A DNA stretch of 64,000 nt from Cyclobacteriaceae bacterium (GTDB taxonomy: Bacteria; Bacteroidota; Bacteroidia; Cytophagales; Cyclobacteriaceae), in contig JAEUUI010000028.1 of NCBI GenBank assembly GCA_016786585.1, positions 186,001-250,000 on the forward strand, read 5' to 3'. Under the pieces are notes generated by a model. The model ran no database searches, had not been told where the DNA came from, and saw only the letters and a program-made list of their open reading frames with translations. The position numbers and the translations under genes were made by a program. This document shows, piece after piece, positions 49,959 through 59,356 of the stretch (positions are counted from its first letter, which is position 1; each line of letters begins with the position of its first letter).

Positions 49959-51485
49959 ATGAATAGGTTTCGAATTTTTCTCTTCCTACTGGTATGGCCT
50001 GTCACGTCACTTTTTTCACAGGAATTTATGACAGTGAAAGCCACGGATCTTCAAAATAAAATAAAGGGAGGTTGGGCCGGACAAACCATCGGGGTTACTT
50101 ACGGAGCACCGGTTGAATTCCGGTATCAGGGTACGATGATCAACGACTATCAAAAACTCAATTGGTATGATGGGTTGTTAAAGAAATCGATGGTGGAATG
50201 GCCCGGAATTTATGATGATTTGTATCTCGATATCACATTTGTTGAAGTTTTTGAAAAGGAAGGATTGGATGCGCCTTCCGCCAGCCACGCGCGAAGCGTG
50301 GCAGATGCCGGATACATGCTGTGGCATGCTAATCAGGCTGCGCGGTATAACGTCCTCAATGGAAAAAAATCACCGCAGTCTGGTTATTGGTTGAATAATC
50401 CTCATGCCGATTGTATTGACTTTCAGATTGAAGCTGACTTCGCGGGGCTTATGTCGCCCTTTATGCCCGCTACGGCATCGGTTATTTGCGATACCGTTGG
50501 GCACATCATGAATTATGGTGACGGTTGGTATGGGGGTGTCTACATAGCAACCATGTATTCGCTTGCGTTCGGGTCAAACGATGTTCAGTACGTTGTAGAG
50601 GAAGCATTGAAAGCAATACCTGAAAAAACCAGATACCACGCGTGTATCTCCGATGTAATCAAGTGGCACAAACAATATCCGGGCGACTGGAAATCAACGT
50701 GGTTTGAAATTCAAAAAAAATGGACGGACGATATCGGTTGCCCGGAAGGCGTGTTCAGTCAGTTTAACATTGATGCAACCGTTAATTCTGCGTATGTGGT
50801 GTTGGGATTATTGTATGGCAACGGAGATTTTTCTAGAACAGTGGAGATTACTGCGCGAGCGGGGCAGGATGCCGATTGTAATCCATCAACTGCCGCCGGA
50901 ATCCTCGGGGTTATGCTCGGATACACTGGAATTCCGGAATATTGGAAAATGGGTCTCCATGAAATTGAAGATATGGATTTCAAGTACACGCATACTTCAT
51001 TGAACAAGGTTTATAGACTTAGCTATGTGCAAGCGATTGAGAACATTGAGCGTCATGGAGGAAAGGTTGATGGCAACAACGTGATGATAAAGAAACAAAA
51101 TATTAAGCCGGTAAGATGGGAACAGTCTTTTTCAGGCCTTTATCCGGTAGAGCGATCCTGGATTGGCAAAAATCTAACGGATGAACATGTGCTTGAGTTT
51201 ACTGGAAATGGCATTGTTATTAACGGCCAATACAAGTTTACAGCGGGTACAGTACCAGAGCCGGGTAGTGAAAAAGTGGCGCAGCTGGAAATTTCTGTCG
51301 ATGGAATGAAGCCTGAAAAAATCTCAATGCCTCTGAATTTTACTACGCGCAAAAACGAGATTTACTGGAACTATCAATTGGCAAACAAAAAGCACATAAT
51401 TCGGCTTAAATTATTGAACCCTGATCCGAAGGCAGAACTTTTTATTGCTGACGTTATTTACTACTCCGAACCGAACCGCAAGTAG
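49959..51485 (+). CDS. Exported ADP-ribosylglycohydrolase-family protein
   Basis: Protein of 508 residues with a signal peptide (FRIFLFLLVWPVTSLFSQ) and an ADP-ribosyl-(dinitrogen reductase) hydrolase domain (about 25-370): GWAGQTIGVTYGAP, the metal motif DDLYLD, and the C-terminal metal motif AGQDADCNPSTAAGILG. A C-terminal beta domain (about 370-508, LEFTGNGIVINGQYKF) follows. The family hydrolyses N- or O-glycosidic bonds of ADP-ribose; secreted members may act on other nucleosides or glycans. The substrate is open. It converges with the ChaN-like gene without a gap. Confidence 0.85.
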   Translation: MNRFRIFLFLLVWPVTSLFSQEFMTVKATDLQNKIKGGWAGQTIGVTYGAPVEFRYQGTMINDYQKLNWYDGLLKKSMVEWPGIYDDLYLDITFVEVFEKEGLDAPSASHARSVADAGYMLWHANQAARYNVLNGKKSPQSGYWLNNPHADCIDFQIEADFAGLMSPFMPATASVICDTVGHIMNYGDGWYGGVYIATMYSLAFGSNDVQYVVEEALKAIPEKTRYHACISDVIKWHKQYPGDWKSTWFEIQKKWTDDIGCPEGVFSQFNIDATVNSAYVVLGLLYGNGDFSRTVEITARAGQDADCNPSTAAGILGVMLGYTGIPEYWKMGLHEIEDMDFKYTHTSLNKVYRLSYVQAIENIERHGGKVDGNNVMIKKQNIKPVRWEQSFSGLYPVERSWIGKNLTDEHVLEFTGNGIVINGQYKFTAGTVPEPGSEKVAQLEISVDGMKPEKISMPLNFTTRKNEIYWNYQLANKKHIIRLKLLNPDPKAELFIADVIYYSEPNRK

Positions 51486-52616
51486 TTATCGGTTACCTTC
51501 TTCGCGGATGCTTCGTGCATTTGCATGGATGAACGCGATCATTTCCTGCAAGTTAGTAATGCGCGAATGCCAGTCGGGATCGGGGAATTGCTTCAGTGCA
51601 TGAGTAATGTTGTTTTCGTTCACGAAGCCTTCAATTACCGTACAGCCTTCCAGTTCATTCAACGGATTTAGGAAAATGTAGCCGTCAAACAATTGACCGA
51701 TCGTAAAATTCTGGTAACACGTTGAGTTAATGCTGGTATCTTCCAGCTTGCCGATGTCGGAATTGATCAGATCAAAGCCTGCGGGCTTGTTCCTATTGGC
51801 TTGCATTAATTTTTCCATCAGGCCATCAAGCGGAGAGATCGATTGGTAAGTTTCGCCTGTTTTTTTGATGAACGACTGATGCAGCAGGATGTTAAAAACT
51901 TTCCCCGGATGTTTTTCATAAAGCCGGTTGCCCAGCCAACTGCGATCGAAGGCGCAGAAATCATCACCATTAAACAGGAAGTAAGGCGAGCCATATTTGG
52001 TATACGCGTGCGGAGTTCCGACTAACGCAAGGATTTTCCCTTTTTTAGCGAGCACTTCATGTTCGATCACATCTGCCCGGAATTTGTCGACTGTGCCTTT
52101 TGAAAATACAGCCCGCATAGTTTCGCCATCGCGCTTCCCTGTGAATTTCTCCCAATCATAAATGTAACTGAGATTCAGGATGCGGAAAGGTTTCGCTGAT
52201 TTTGGCAGCGTTTGGTTAAATGTCCACGCTGCCCTGGCTATGTCTACATATTCGCGATAAGCCCAGGTAACGTTGTAGTCGAACATCATTTTCTCTGCAA
52301 GTTTTTCATTGAAGTCAGGAGCAGTGGTAAGGCTGTCCATCAGTCGCTGGTTTTCATACGCACCGAACTCCATTCCGATGGTGTGTATGCCTTCCCTGTA
52401 GAGCAATGGAATCAGTCGCTGAACGAATAGTAAATTCTGTTTCACGATGTGCCGCTCACCCAGCAATACAACATCATTGGTTTTAAATTTTTGAATGACG
52501 TACGCTTCCGGACTAACCGACTTTGCGTTGATTATACCTGCCAGTTTTTCTAAATTTGCCTGTGCATACGAAGAATAGCTTCCGAGAATGAGTAGTATGA
52601 TTATTAGTGCTTTCAT
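51486..52616 (-). CDS. Exported ChaN/erythromycin-esterase-like protein
   Basis: Protein of 376 residues with a signal peptide (LIIILLILGSYSSYAQ). The ChaN/EreA-like pattern is visible: VVLLGERHIVKQN, HTIGMEFGAYEN and ALVGTPHAY, with the His and Glu residues that coordinate metal or haem in the superfamily. Function may be iron/haem-related or hydrolytic; only superfamily placement is supported. It lies two bases from the amylase stop on the same strand, so they may be cotranscribed. Confidence 0.7.
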   Translation of the reverse strand: MKALIIILLILGSYSSYAQANLEKLAGIINAKSVSPEAYVIQKFKTNDVVLLGERHIVKQNLLFVQRLIPLLYREGIHTIGMEFGAYENQRLMDSLTTAPDFNEKLAEKMMFDYNVTWAYREYVDIARAAWTFNQTLPKSAKPFRILNLSYIYDWEKFTGKRDGETMRAVFSKGTVDKFRADVIEHEVLAKKGKILALVGTPHAYTKYGSPYFLFNGDDFCAFDRSWLGNRLYEKHPGKVFNILLHQSFIKKTGETYQSISPLDGLMEKLMQANRNKPAGFDLINSDIGKLEDTSINSTCYQNFTIGQLFDGYIFLNPLNELEGCTVIEGFVNENNITHALKQFPDPDWHSRITNLQEMIAFIHANARSIREEGNR

Positions 52617-52617
52617 T

Positions 52618-54465
52618 TCATTGTATCTCTAAAATCATTGCTGTTTTTGCCGGAACAGTAAGTGTGTTCTCGACCGATAATTCTTTGCCGTTCACAATAT
52701 CCCTTGCTTTAAAAATGGGTTGAATCATTTGCGCGTAGCGATTCATTTCCAGTGTGGCCGCATTTGTGCTTTTGTTCAAGATCACCATCACTTTTTGTTT
52801 ATCCGTATACCTGAAATATACATACACGTCATTCTTCTGCGGGGCGTAGTGCATAAACTTCCCATTTGCGATTGCATCATTTGTTTTTCGCCAGTTCATC
52901 AGACGTGATACAAAAGCTTTGGCATCTTTCTCGGTATACGTTAATCCAGCTCCGGTAACAGCATTTTTTGTGTCGTCTTTCCAGCCTCCGTAAAAATCAC
53001 CTCTGCGCAAGCCATCGTTGCCCAGCTTTTCGTTTGTCATTAGTACTTCGGTTCCGTAGAAGAATTGTGGAATCCCACGCATCGTTGCATACATCGCGAT
53101 GCCCAGTTTCCAGTGATCAAGATTTTTATTCAACCGTGTGTAGAACCGGTCGAGGTCGTGATTATCGGGAAAGATCAATTGATTCTCCGGATGCGGAAAT
53201 TGAAAGTCCTGGGCCACGCCCTGGTAAACATCCCGCCAGGTAGAAAACCAGTCGTTGGTAGTGGTTAAACTTGAAACGATGTTATCATTCAATCCAAAGT
53301 CCATCAAGGTTGGTAAGCTAGGTTCGTAACCGTCATAGTTTACCTTATCTTTTTGCCAATACGATACCTGCGAAACAATGCGCGTCATTTCTTCACCCAC
53401 AATGTTGAAGTTCGGATATTCTTCCAGTATGGTTTTGTTCCATTGCGCTAGGAAATCCTTGTCGGCATACGAATACGTGTCTTCCCGAAAGCCGGAGAGT
53501 CCTGCGTATTCAATCCACCAGATGGTATTTTGCGTGAGGTATTTCGCCATCAGCGGATTGCGCTGATTCATATCCGCCATGTGATGATCGAACCAGCCGT
53601 CGGTATATTCTTTTTTGTCCACCTCGGTGGCGTACGGATCGGTGAGTGTTGTTTTTAAAAAGTTGCAGCGTGTGTGTGTGTCGGAGAAGTTAACCCAGTC
53701 TTTAGAGGGCAAATCTTTCAGAAAGTAATATTCTGTTCCGCAATGATTCAATACCACATCCCAGATCACACCTATGCCGCGTGTTTTTGCTTCCTGTACA
53801 AGCTTTTTAAACTGTTCGTTTGTGCCGTAACGCGGATCGATTTTATAAAAATCCGTGGCGGCATAGCCGTGGTACGAGTATTCCGGTTCATTGTTCTCCA
53901 CCAAAGGAGTACACCATAACTGCGTAAAGCCAAGGGATTGAATGTAGTCGAGGTGATTGATAATTCCCTGGATGTCGCCTCCGTGGCGTTTGCCGTCACC
54001 GTTGCGGTCAATTGTTTTTTCAAGCAGTGTAGGCACAATATCGTTTGTGAGATCTCCGTTCGCGAATCGGTCCGGCACGATCAGGTAGATTGCATCTTTG
54101 GGAGAATAGCTCATACGTTCCGCACTGTTGGGTGTGCGGGGAAGAAGCGGGAAGTCTTTGATTAAAGCCTTCTTTCCTTTTTGATTGAAGCTGAGCTTTA
54201 CCGTACCCGGAGTTGCGGATGCAGTAATCGCGAGGGTAACAAACAGGTAATTTTTGTTTTCAACCGTTTCGGTTTTGATCAGTTGAACGCCTGAGTAGGA
54301 GAGTGCAGGCTGAAGCGATCCGATATTTTTCCCATAAACAAGAAGTGTTACCGTGTCGTATTTCATGCCAACCCACCAGTTCGGTGGCTCTACGCGTTCA
54401 ATGGTTTGAGCGGAGGCAACGAAATATCCAACGAGTATGAGAATAAGGATGAAGTGTTTTTTCAT
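52618..54465 (-). CDS. GH13 alpha-amylase / cyclomaltodextrinase-like, exported
   Basis: Glycoside hydrolase of 615 residues with a signal peptide (HFILILILVGYFVASAQ). An N-terminal cyclomaltodextrinase N domain (about 22-110: VEPPNWWVGMKYDTVTLLVYG) precedes the TIM barrel (about 125-520). Catalytic residues: Asp329 (GFREDTYSY), Glu358 (VGEEM) and Asp437 (PDNHDLDRF). A C-terminal beta domain ends the protein. Likely cleaves maltooligosaccharides or cyclodextrins in the periplasm. The first conserved Asp region reads DVVLNHC, as usual. No susCD genes are nearby. Confidence 0.92.
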   Translation of the reverse strand: MKKHFILILILVGYFVASAQTIERVEPPNWWVGMKYDTVTLLVYGKNIGSLQPALSYSGVQLIKTETVENKNYLFVTLAITASATPGTVKLSFNQKGKKALIKDFPLLPRTPNSAERMSYSPKDAIYLIVPDRFANGDLTNDIVPTLLEKTIDRNGDGKRHGGDIQGIINHLDYIQSLGFTQLWCTPLVENNEPEYSYHGYAATDFYKIDPRYGTNEQFKKLVQEAKTRGIGVIWDVVLNHCGTEYYFLKDLPSKDWVNFSDTHTRCNFLKTTLTDPYATEVDKKEYTDGWFDHHMADMNQRNPLMAKYLTQNTIWWIEYAGLSGFREDTYSYADKDFLAQWNKTILEEYPNFNIVGEEMTRIVSQVSYWQKDKVNYDGYEPSLPTLMDFGLNDNIVSSLTTTNDWFSTWRDVYQGVAQDFQFPHPENQLIFPDNHDLDRFYTRLNKNLDHWKLGIAMYATMRGIPQFFYGTEVLMTNEKLGNDGLRRGDFYGGWKDDTKNAVTGAGLTYTEKDAKAFVSRLMNWRKTNDAIANGKFMHYAPQKNDVYVYFRYTDKQKVMVILNKSTNAATLEMNRYAQMIQPIFKARDIVNGKELSVENTLTVPAKTAMILEIQ

Positions 54466-54520
54466 GGAATGATGTTTAAATCAATACGTATTTTCTTCCG
54501 GGGTATGTATGAACATGAAC

Positions 54521-57037
54521 CTAACCGTTCTGTGATCGTTTGTCTTTTAATCGCTTTACGAATTTAACAAGTTCAAACCAGCTTACCGATATAAATCCGA
54601 TGATGATGCACAGGCCGACCTGAGAAAGGGTGGGTGTTTCAAATTCAAAAAACCGGGTGAGTGGATTTACAAAAAGAATTAGCCCCACCAGCGAAACAGT
54701 GATCAGAATGATAAGCGGTACCAGTTTATTGCGGTAACGCAGTGTAGTGAGCATGGAATAATAAAACGAACGGTTTATGAGTGTAAGGAACACATTCGCG
54801 GTAATTAACACTGTAAAGATCAGCGTTCGGGTCAGCGGTTCATTATATCCCTGACTTACGGCATACTGGTAGATTGATAAAGTGCCGACTGTTATCATTA
54901 ATCCCTGCAGGATGCTTAATGAGAGCTCATTCCAGTTAAAGAAGGTGGTTGTAAGCGCTTTTGGCTTTTGTTGCATGGTATTCTTTTCAATCGGTTCATT
55001 TTCATAAATAATGGAGCAAGTGGGCCCCATAATGATTTCCAGGAAAATAATGTGCACGGGCGAAAAGATGTTTGGGTAAAGCCAGCCGAGTGCAAGGGGA
55101 ATAAAAACCGTGAGGATGATCGGAATGTGAATGGAGATAATATACTGAATGGCCTTCTTGAGATTGGTGTAAATCTTGCGCCCCATGGCCACGGCATGCA
55201 CCATGTTCGATAAGTCATCCTCCAGCAAAATCAACGATGCTGCCTGTTTCGCAATTTCAGTTCCTTTCTTGCCCATGGCAATTCCGATGTGTGCAGCCTT
55301 AAGAGCAGGCCCATCGTTTACGCCATCGCCTGTCATCGCTACAATTTGTTGGGCAGATTTCAGAGCGTTAATAATTTTTAGTTTCGCCTCCGGAAACATC
55401 CGTGTAAAGGTGGTTGTGTTAAGAACACAGTTTTTTAAAGCTTCTTCGGGCAACTTCATCAGTTCTTCTCCTGAAATTGTTTTTTCGTAATCTCTGAAAC
55501 CAATTTGCTGTGCAATGGCAGAAGTTGTAGCTGCATTGTCGCCCGTAACAATTTTTACGGCAATGCCCGCTGCGTAAAAATCCTGAAGAACCTGTCGGAT
55601 GTTCTCCTTTGGCGGATCGTAAAATGCTACAATACCCTGAAATGTAAATTTCAACTCCTGTTGATTGACCGGATATTCACTTCCTGAAAAGTCGGAACGA
55701 CCAACACCCAATACCCGGTAACCTGACGATGTCAATGATTTAAGTGAAATGTTGATGCGTTCTTTTTCCTCATCGGCCAAATCGGAAACATGCATGAGCG
55801 CTTCCGGTGCTCCTTTTGCCGCAATGATGAGATTACCGTGTTCATCTTCAAAGACATGCGTCATCATGGGTGGAATTCCGCCCAGCGGATATTCGTGAAT
55901 AAGTTTGTGGCTGGCGTTTTCTGCCTTGGCTGACACATCCTTCCATGCCTGATGCAATGCAATTTCCATGGGATCGAACGGAATGGGTTCACTCGCAAAC
56001 ATGGCTGATTGAATCACTGCTTTCTGATCTTCCGATAGTGTTTCGGTCGGAGAAACGATGGCATTACTTTTTAACGCAAAGATTTTTGCCAGCGTCATTT
56101 TATTTTCTGTGAGTGTTCCGGTTTTATCGGTGCAGATTACGGTTGCACTGCCCAGCGTTTCCACCGTTTTCATTTGTTTCACTACAATGCCCAACTTCAT
56201 CAGGCGCCACGCACCCAGTGCCATGAACGTTGTAAATGCAACGGGAATTTCTTCCGGCAAAATACTCATCGCGAGTGTGAGAGATTGCAACAGGCTCTTC
56301 AACAGTTCGTGCGATCGTAAAAAATTGATGATCCAAACAATTACAAATACGATCGTCCCGGCTATTGCCATCTTTTTTACAAAATTGGCAATCTGGTTTT
56401 CGAGCGGTGTTTTTTCTTCATCAATGCTCTCCAGGCTTTTGCCGATTTTGCCAAGTTTGGTTTCGTTTCCAATAGCCGTAATTGTTGCAATGGCCAACCC
56501 GCTTACTACCGTAGTGCCCCGGTAGATGTAGGTGTTTGGTTGAAGTTCATCTTTATTTACGGGAAGTGATTCACCGGTAAGGACTGACTCATTCACTGAG
56601 AAATCATTGGCGTGAACAATCTTGCCATCAGCGGTGATCAGTGTTCCTTCTTCTACCATCAGACTGTCACCCACCACTAAGTCTTCGCTTTTGACTACTT
56701 CAAGATTGTTGTTGCGGATTACCTTGCAGGTTGGTTGCGAGAAGTCCTTGAGCTTTTCTAGTGCATTCTTGCTGCGGGAGTATTGATATAGTGAAATAGA
56801 GGTTTGAAAGACAATGGCAATTGTCATAAAAATTCCATCGCCGGTGTTTCCGCTGATAAAATAAATGCAGGCGGCTGCAAGCAAAAGAATCATCATCGGC
56901 TCTTTGATGATGCGCTTAACGGTGTCGGTTACCGTGTTTTGCTTTTTATAGTCAAGTTTGTTCTGACCGTATTTTTTTCTGGCAACTTCGACCTGCTCGT
57001 TTGTTAAACCGGAAACATGGTAGGGATTTGCAGGCAT
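54521..57037 (-). CDS. P-type cation ATPase (type II-like) with atypical ion-site motifs
   Basis: Membrane pump of 838 residues from ATG 57037 (MPANPYHVSGLTNEQV); a longer frame to 57064 adds a weak start. About ten helices, N-terminal cation ATPase domain, actuator TGES (LTGESLPVN), phosphorylation DKTGTLT, KGAPE in the nucleotide domain and GDGVND hinge are complete. Helix 4 has PEEIP, where calcium pumps have PEGLP, and helix 6 reads FLEIIMGPTCSIIYENEP and lacks the NxxTD motif. The ion is therefore uncertain; calcium is a database-style guess only. It is followed by the map gene upstream and the amylase downstream, with no clear link. Confidence 0.88.
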   Translation of the reverse strand: MPANPYHVSGLTNEQVEVARKKYGQNKLDYKKQNTVTDTVKRIIKEPMMILLLAAACIYFISGNTGDGIFMTIAIVFQTSISLYQYSRSKNALEKLKDFSQPTCKVIRNNNLEVVKSEDLVVGDSLMVEEGTLITADGKIVHANDFSVNESVLTGESLPVNKDELQPNTYIYRGTTVVSGLAIATITAIGNETKLGKIGKSLESIDEEKTPLENQIANFVKKMAIAGTIVFVIVWIINFLRSHELLKSLLQSLTLAMSILPEEIPVAFTTFMALGAWRLMKLGIVVKQMKTVETLGSATVICTDKTGTLTENKMTLAKIFALKSNAIVSPTETLSEDQKAVIQSAMFASEPIPFDPMEIALHQAWKDVSAKAENASHKLIHEYPLGGIPPMMTHVFEDEHGNLIIAAKGAPEALMHVSDLADEEKERINISLKSLTSSGYRVLGVGRSDFSGSEYPVNQQELKFTFQGIVAFYDPPKENIRQVLQDFYAAGIAVKIVTGDNAATTSAIAQQIGFRDYEKTISGEELMKLPEEALKNCVLNTTTFTRMFPEAKLKIINALKSAQQIVAMTGDGVNDGPALKAAHIGIAMGKKGTEIAKQAASLILLEDDLSNMVHAVAMGRKIYTNLKKAIQYIISIHIPIILTVFIPLALGWLYPNIFSPVHIIFLEIIMGPTCSIIYENEPIEKNTMQQKPKALTTTFFNWNELSLSILQGLMITVGTLSIYQYAVSQGYNEPLTRTLIFTVLITANVFLTLINRSFYYSMLTTLRYRNKLVPLIILITVSLVGLILFVNPLTRFFEFETPTLSQVGLCIIIGFISVSWFELVKFVKRLKDKRSQNG

Positions 57038-57146
57038 TATCAAAGATAGCGCTAATTCCTGCAAGTTGTTTGCCCGCTTTCTTCATCCGTATGTCGCCAA
57101 TACAACTTTTGTGTGCTACAGTCGGTATTGGTTAGCGTGATACGCC

Positions 57147-57911
57147 TTAATTCCAGATTCCGTTCTTATCGGTAAGAACAACAGGCTGGCCATCGGTAAC
57201 GAGTATCGTATGTTCATGCTGCGCCATGAATCCACCCTTATTTCCCACCAGCGTCCAGCCGCCTTCCAGACATTCAGCAAAGGTGGACGTGGTTGAGATG
57301 AATGTTTCAATGGCAACCACGGAATTCTTTTTGAATCGTGCATGGTTAGTGTTGTCACGGAAGTTCGCAATTTCAGATGGCGCTTCATGAAGCGCCCGCC
57401 CGATTCCGTGCCCGGTGAGGTTTCGTATCACTTTGTAACCTGATCTCTTTGCTTCTGTTTCAATCAAATGACCGATGTCTGAAATACGAACTCCACCTTT
57501 GATATTGTCGATGGCCTTGCGAAGAATTTGTTTGGATGCGGTAACGAGTTTTTGATGATTGTGAATGTCGTCCCCAAGTACGAAAGATTCTCCGTTATCC
57601 GACCAAAAGCCATTAAGTTCTGCGGATACATCAATGTTGATCAAATCACCTTCCTGAAGAATACGCGTGGGGGAAGGAATGCCATGGCAAAACTCCTGAT
57701 TTACGCTTATGCAGGTAGCTCCCGGAAATCCATACGTTAAAAATGGAGCAGACCTTGCAGCCAAGTCGGCCAGGATGGATGCGCCATAATCGTCAAGTTG
57801 TTTGGTGCTCATTCCGGGCCGGGCATGCTTTCGCATTTCTTTTAGCGTAGTGGCCACCGCGTCACTCGCACGCTGCATTCCGATAAGCTCGCTTTCTTTT
57901 GTAATCGACAT
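57147..57911 (-). CDS. map: Methionine aminopeptidase, type I
   Basis: Cytoplasmic peptidase of 254 residues that removes N-terminal Met. Metal ligands are recognisable in NIDVSAELNGFWSDNGESF (two Asp), LTGHGIGRALHEAP (His), VVAIETF (Glu) and QHEHTILVTD (Glu). Residue CxSVNQEFCHGIPS near 90 is the normal substrate-pocket motif. It is not the canonical ribosomal-operon copy by context, since no translation genes are near; a second map elsewhere is likely. The following gene (alpha/beta hydrolase) lies 25 bases upstream on the same strand. Confidence 0.93.
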   Translation of the reverse strand: MSITKESELIGMQRASDAVATTLKEMRKHARPGMSTKQLDDYGASILADLAARSAPFLTYGFPGATCISVNQEFCHGIPSPTRILQEGDLINIDVSAELNGFWSDNGESFVLGDDIHNHQKLVTASKQILRKAIDNIKGGVRISDIGHLIETEAKRSGYKVIRNLTGHGIGRALHEAPSEIANFRDNTNHARFKKNSVVAIETFISTTSTFAECLEGGWTLVGNKGGFMAQHEHTILVTDGQPVVLTDKNGIWN

Positions 57912-57936
57912 AGTAGTCAGCTATTCTTGTGCAATA

Positions 57937-59295
57937 TTACTTCACCTGCAGGTTAATCCAATTCACTACTTCCTGCAACACAGCCGGTGCCATGGTTTGT
58001 TCAATCGTCCCGTATTCCGTGGGTGAACCGGTTTTGCTCTCCTGAAAAAGGTGATTCAATCCGGGAAGTTCCCGGGTGGTTACATGTTTATTACCTCCTT
58101 TTGCTAATGCGTTTTTGATGACCTGAAGATTTTCCTTTGGAACCTGTAAGTCATTACTGCCATTTAACGCCAGTACCGGACACTTTACGTTCGCGAGCAC
58201 CGGTGCCGGATCGTGCCGGATGAAATATAACATCCACGGACTGGTTGTTTGAGCAACAGATATAGAAATGACATTTTCCGGAACATTATTTTCTTTCAGG
58301 AGAGTAGTGAGATCAGATTTTAGCTTTTCAACATCAGTGGATGTTTTGATCAGGTCGAATCCTTTTCTGTTCAACACTTCGTTTTTCGCAAGAGTAGCCG
58401 AATCAACTCCTGCTGCTCGACCAATCAACGTTTGTTGCTCAAGCAGAATCTGATCACCCGGCACGCCCGTTCCGGCAAGTAAAACGATGAAGGCAACATC
58501 TTTCGAATTAGCTGCAACCATCGGTGCGATTACTCCGCCTTCGCTATGTCCGATCAACCCGATTTTCTTTTTGTTGATTTCCTTCCTGGTCTTTAAATAT
58601 TCAATCGCGGCCATTACGTCCGTTGCAAAATCGGCACTGGTTGCGGTCTTAAAATCACCGGTTGACTTCCCCACTCCGCGATCATCGAATCGCAGCACGG
58701 CAATTCCGTTGCGTGTGAGGTAATCCGATAAAACCAAGAATGGTTTGTGGCCCAATAACTCTTCGTTCCGGTTTTGTGGTCCGCTACCGCTGATCAATAC
58801 AACTACCGGAAACACACCCTCTTTTTTTGGAAGGGTGAGTGTGCCCGCAAGCGTCAGTGCTGCCCGTTTATTTTCGATAGTTACGTCTTCCTCATAATAG
58901 GGGTAAGGTTTAACAGGCTCCTGCGGCCGTTGGATTTTTATTTCTGACTTTTGTCGGGATAACGTTAGCGGGAATGATTGCCCCGCTTGTTTAAACGTGC
59001 CCGTGATGATACTGTCAGCTCCGAGTGTTCCTTCGTATTGAATGCCGGCTGAGGCTATGGAAATTCTGAGCGTTGAATTGTCAAAAGTGGTTGACGTAAC
59101 CGGGATTCCCTTAGCACCCTGGTCGGGACTGTCTAACGTAGATGAATAACCGCCTGCGTTTTCAGAAACATTAAAAACAAGTCTTAACCGTATACCCTGT
59201 ACGTTCAGCACTCCGCCCCAGGCCCCGGAGATATTCTGGGCAATGGTAGTTAGCGAAAAACCAATGATTAAAAGTGTGAGGCTAATGCGTTGCAT
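57937..59295 (-). CDS. Exported alpha/beta hydrolase
   Basis: Serine hydrolase of 452 residues with a signal peptide (LTLLIIGFSLTTIAQ). An N-terminal beta domain (about 20-130, SGAWGGVLNVQGIRLRLVF) is followed by the hydrolase (about 140-452). Nucleophile Ser in GLIGHSEGGVI, acid Asp in LNGSNDLQVP and His in LPGLNHLFQES are all present, with the oxyanion-hole segment ISGSGPQNRN. Esterase or peptidase-like activity; the substrate is not apparent. The N-terminal domain is common in Bacteroidota secreted hydrolases. Confidence 0.88.
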   Translation of the reverse strand: MQRISLTLLIIGFSLTTIAQNISGAWGGVLNVQGIRLRLVFNVSENAGGYSSTLDSPDQGAKGIPVTSTTFDNSTLRISIASAGIQYEGTLGADSIITGTFKQAGQSFPLTLSRQKSEIKIQRPQEPVKPYPYYEEDVTIENKRAALTLAGTLTLPKKEGVFPVVVLISGSGPQNRNEELLGHKPFLVLSDYLTRNGIAVLRFDDRGVGKSTGDFKTATSADFATDVMAAIEYLKTRKEINKKKIGLIGHSEGGVIAPMVAANSKDVAFIVLLAGTGVPGDQILLEQQTLIGRAAGVDSATLAKNEVLNRKGFDLIKTSTDVEKLKSDLTTLLKENNVPENVISISVAQTTSPWMLYFIRHDPAPVLANVKCPVLALNGSNDLQVPKENLQVIKNALAKGGNKHVTTRELPGLNHLFQESKTGSPTEYGTIEQTMAPAVLQEVVNWINLQVK

Positions 59296-59356
59296 GGCGG
59301 TGTAGCGTTAATGACAAGCTAAGATAAGAAACGTTTTCAGGTTATGGATTACAAAG

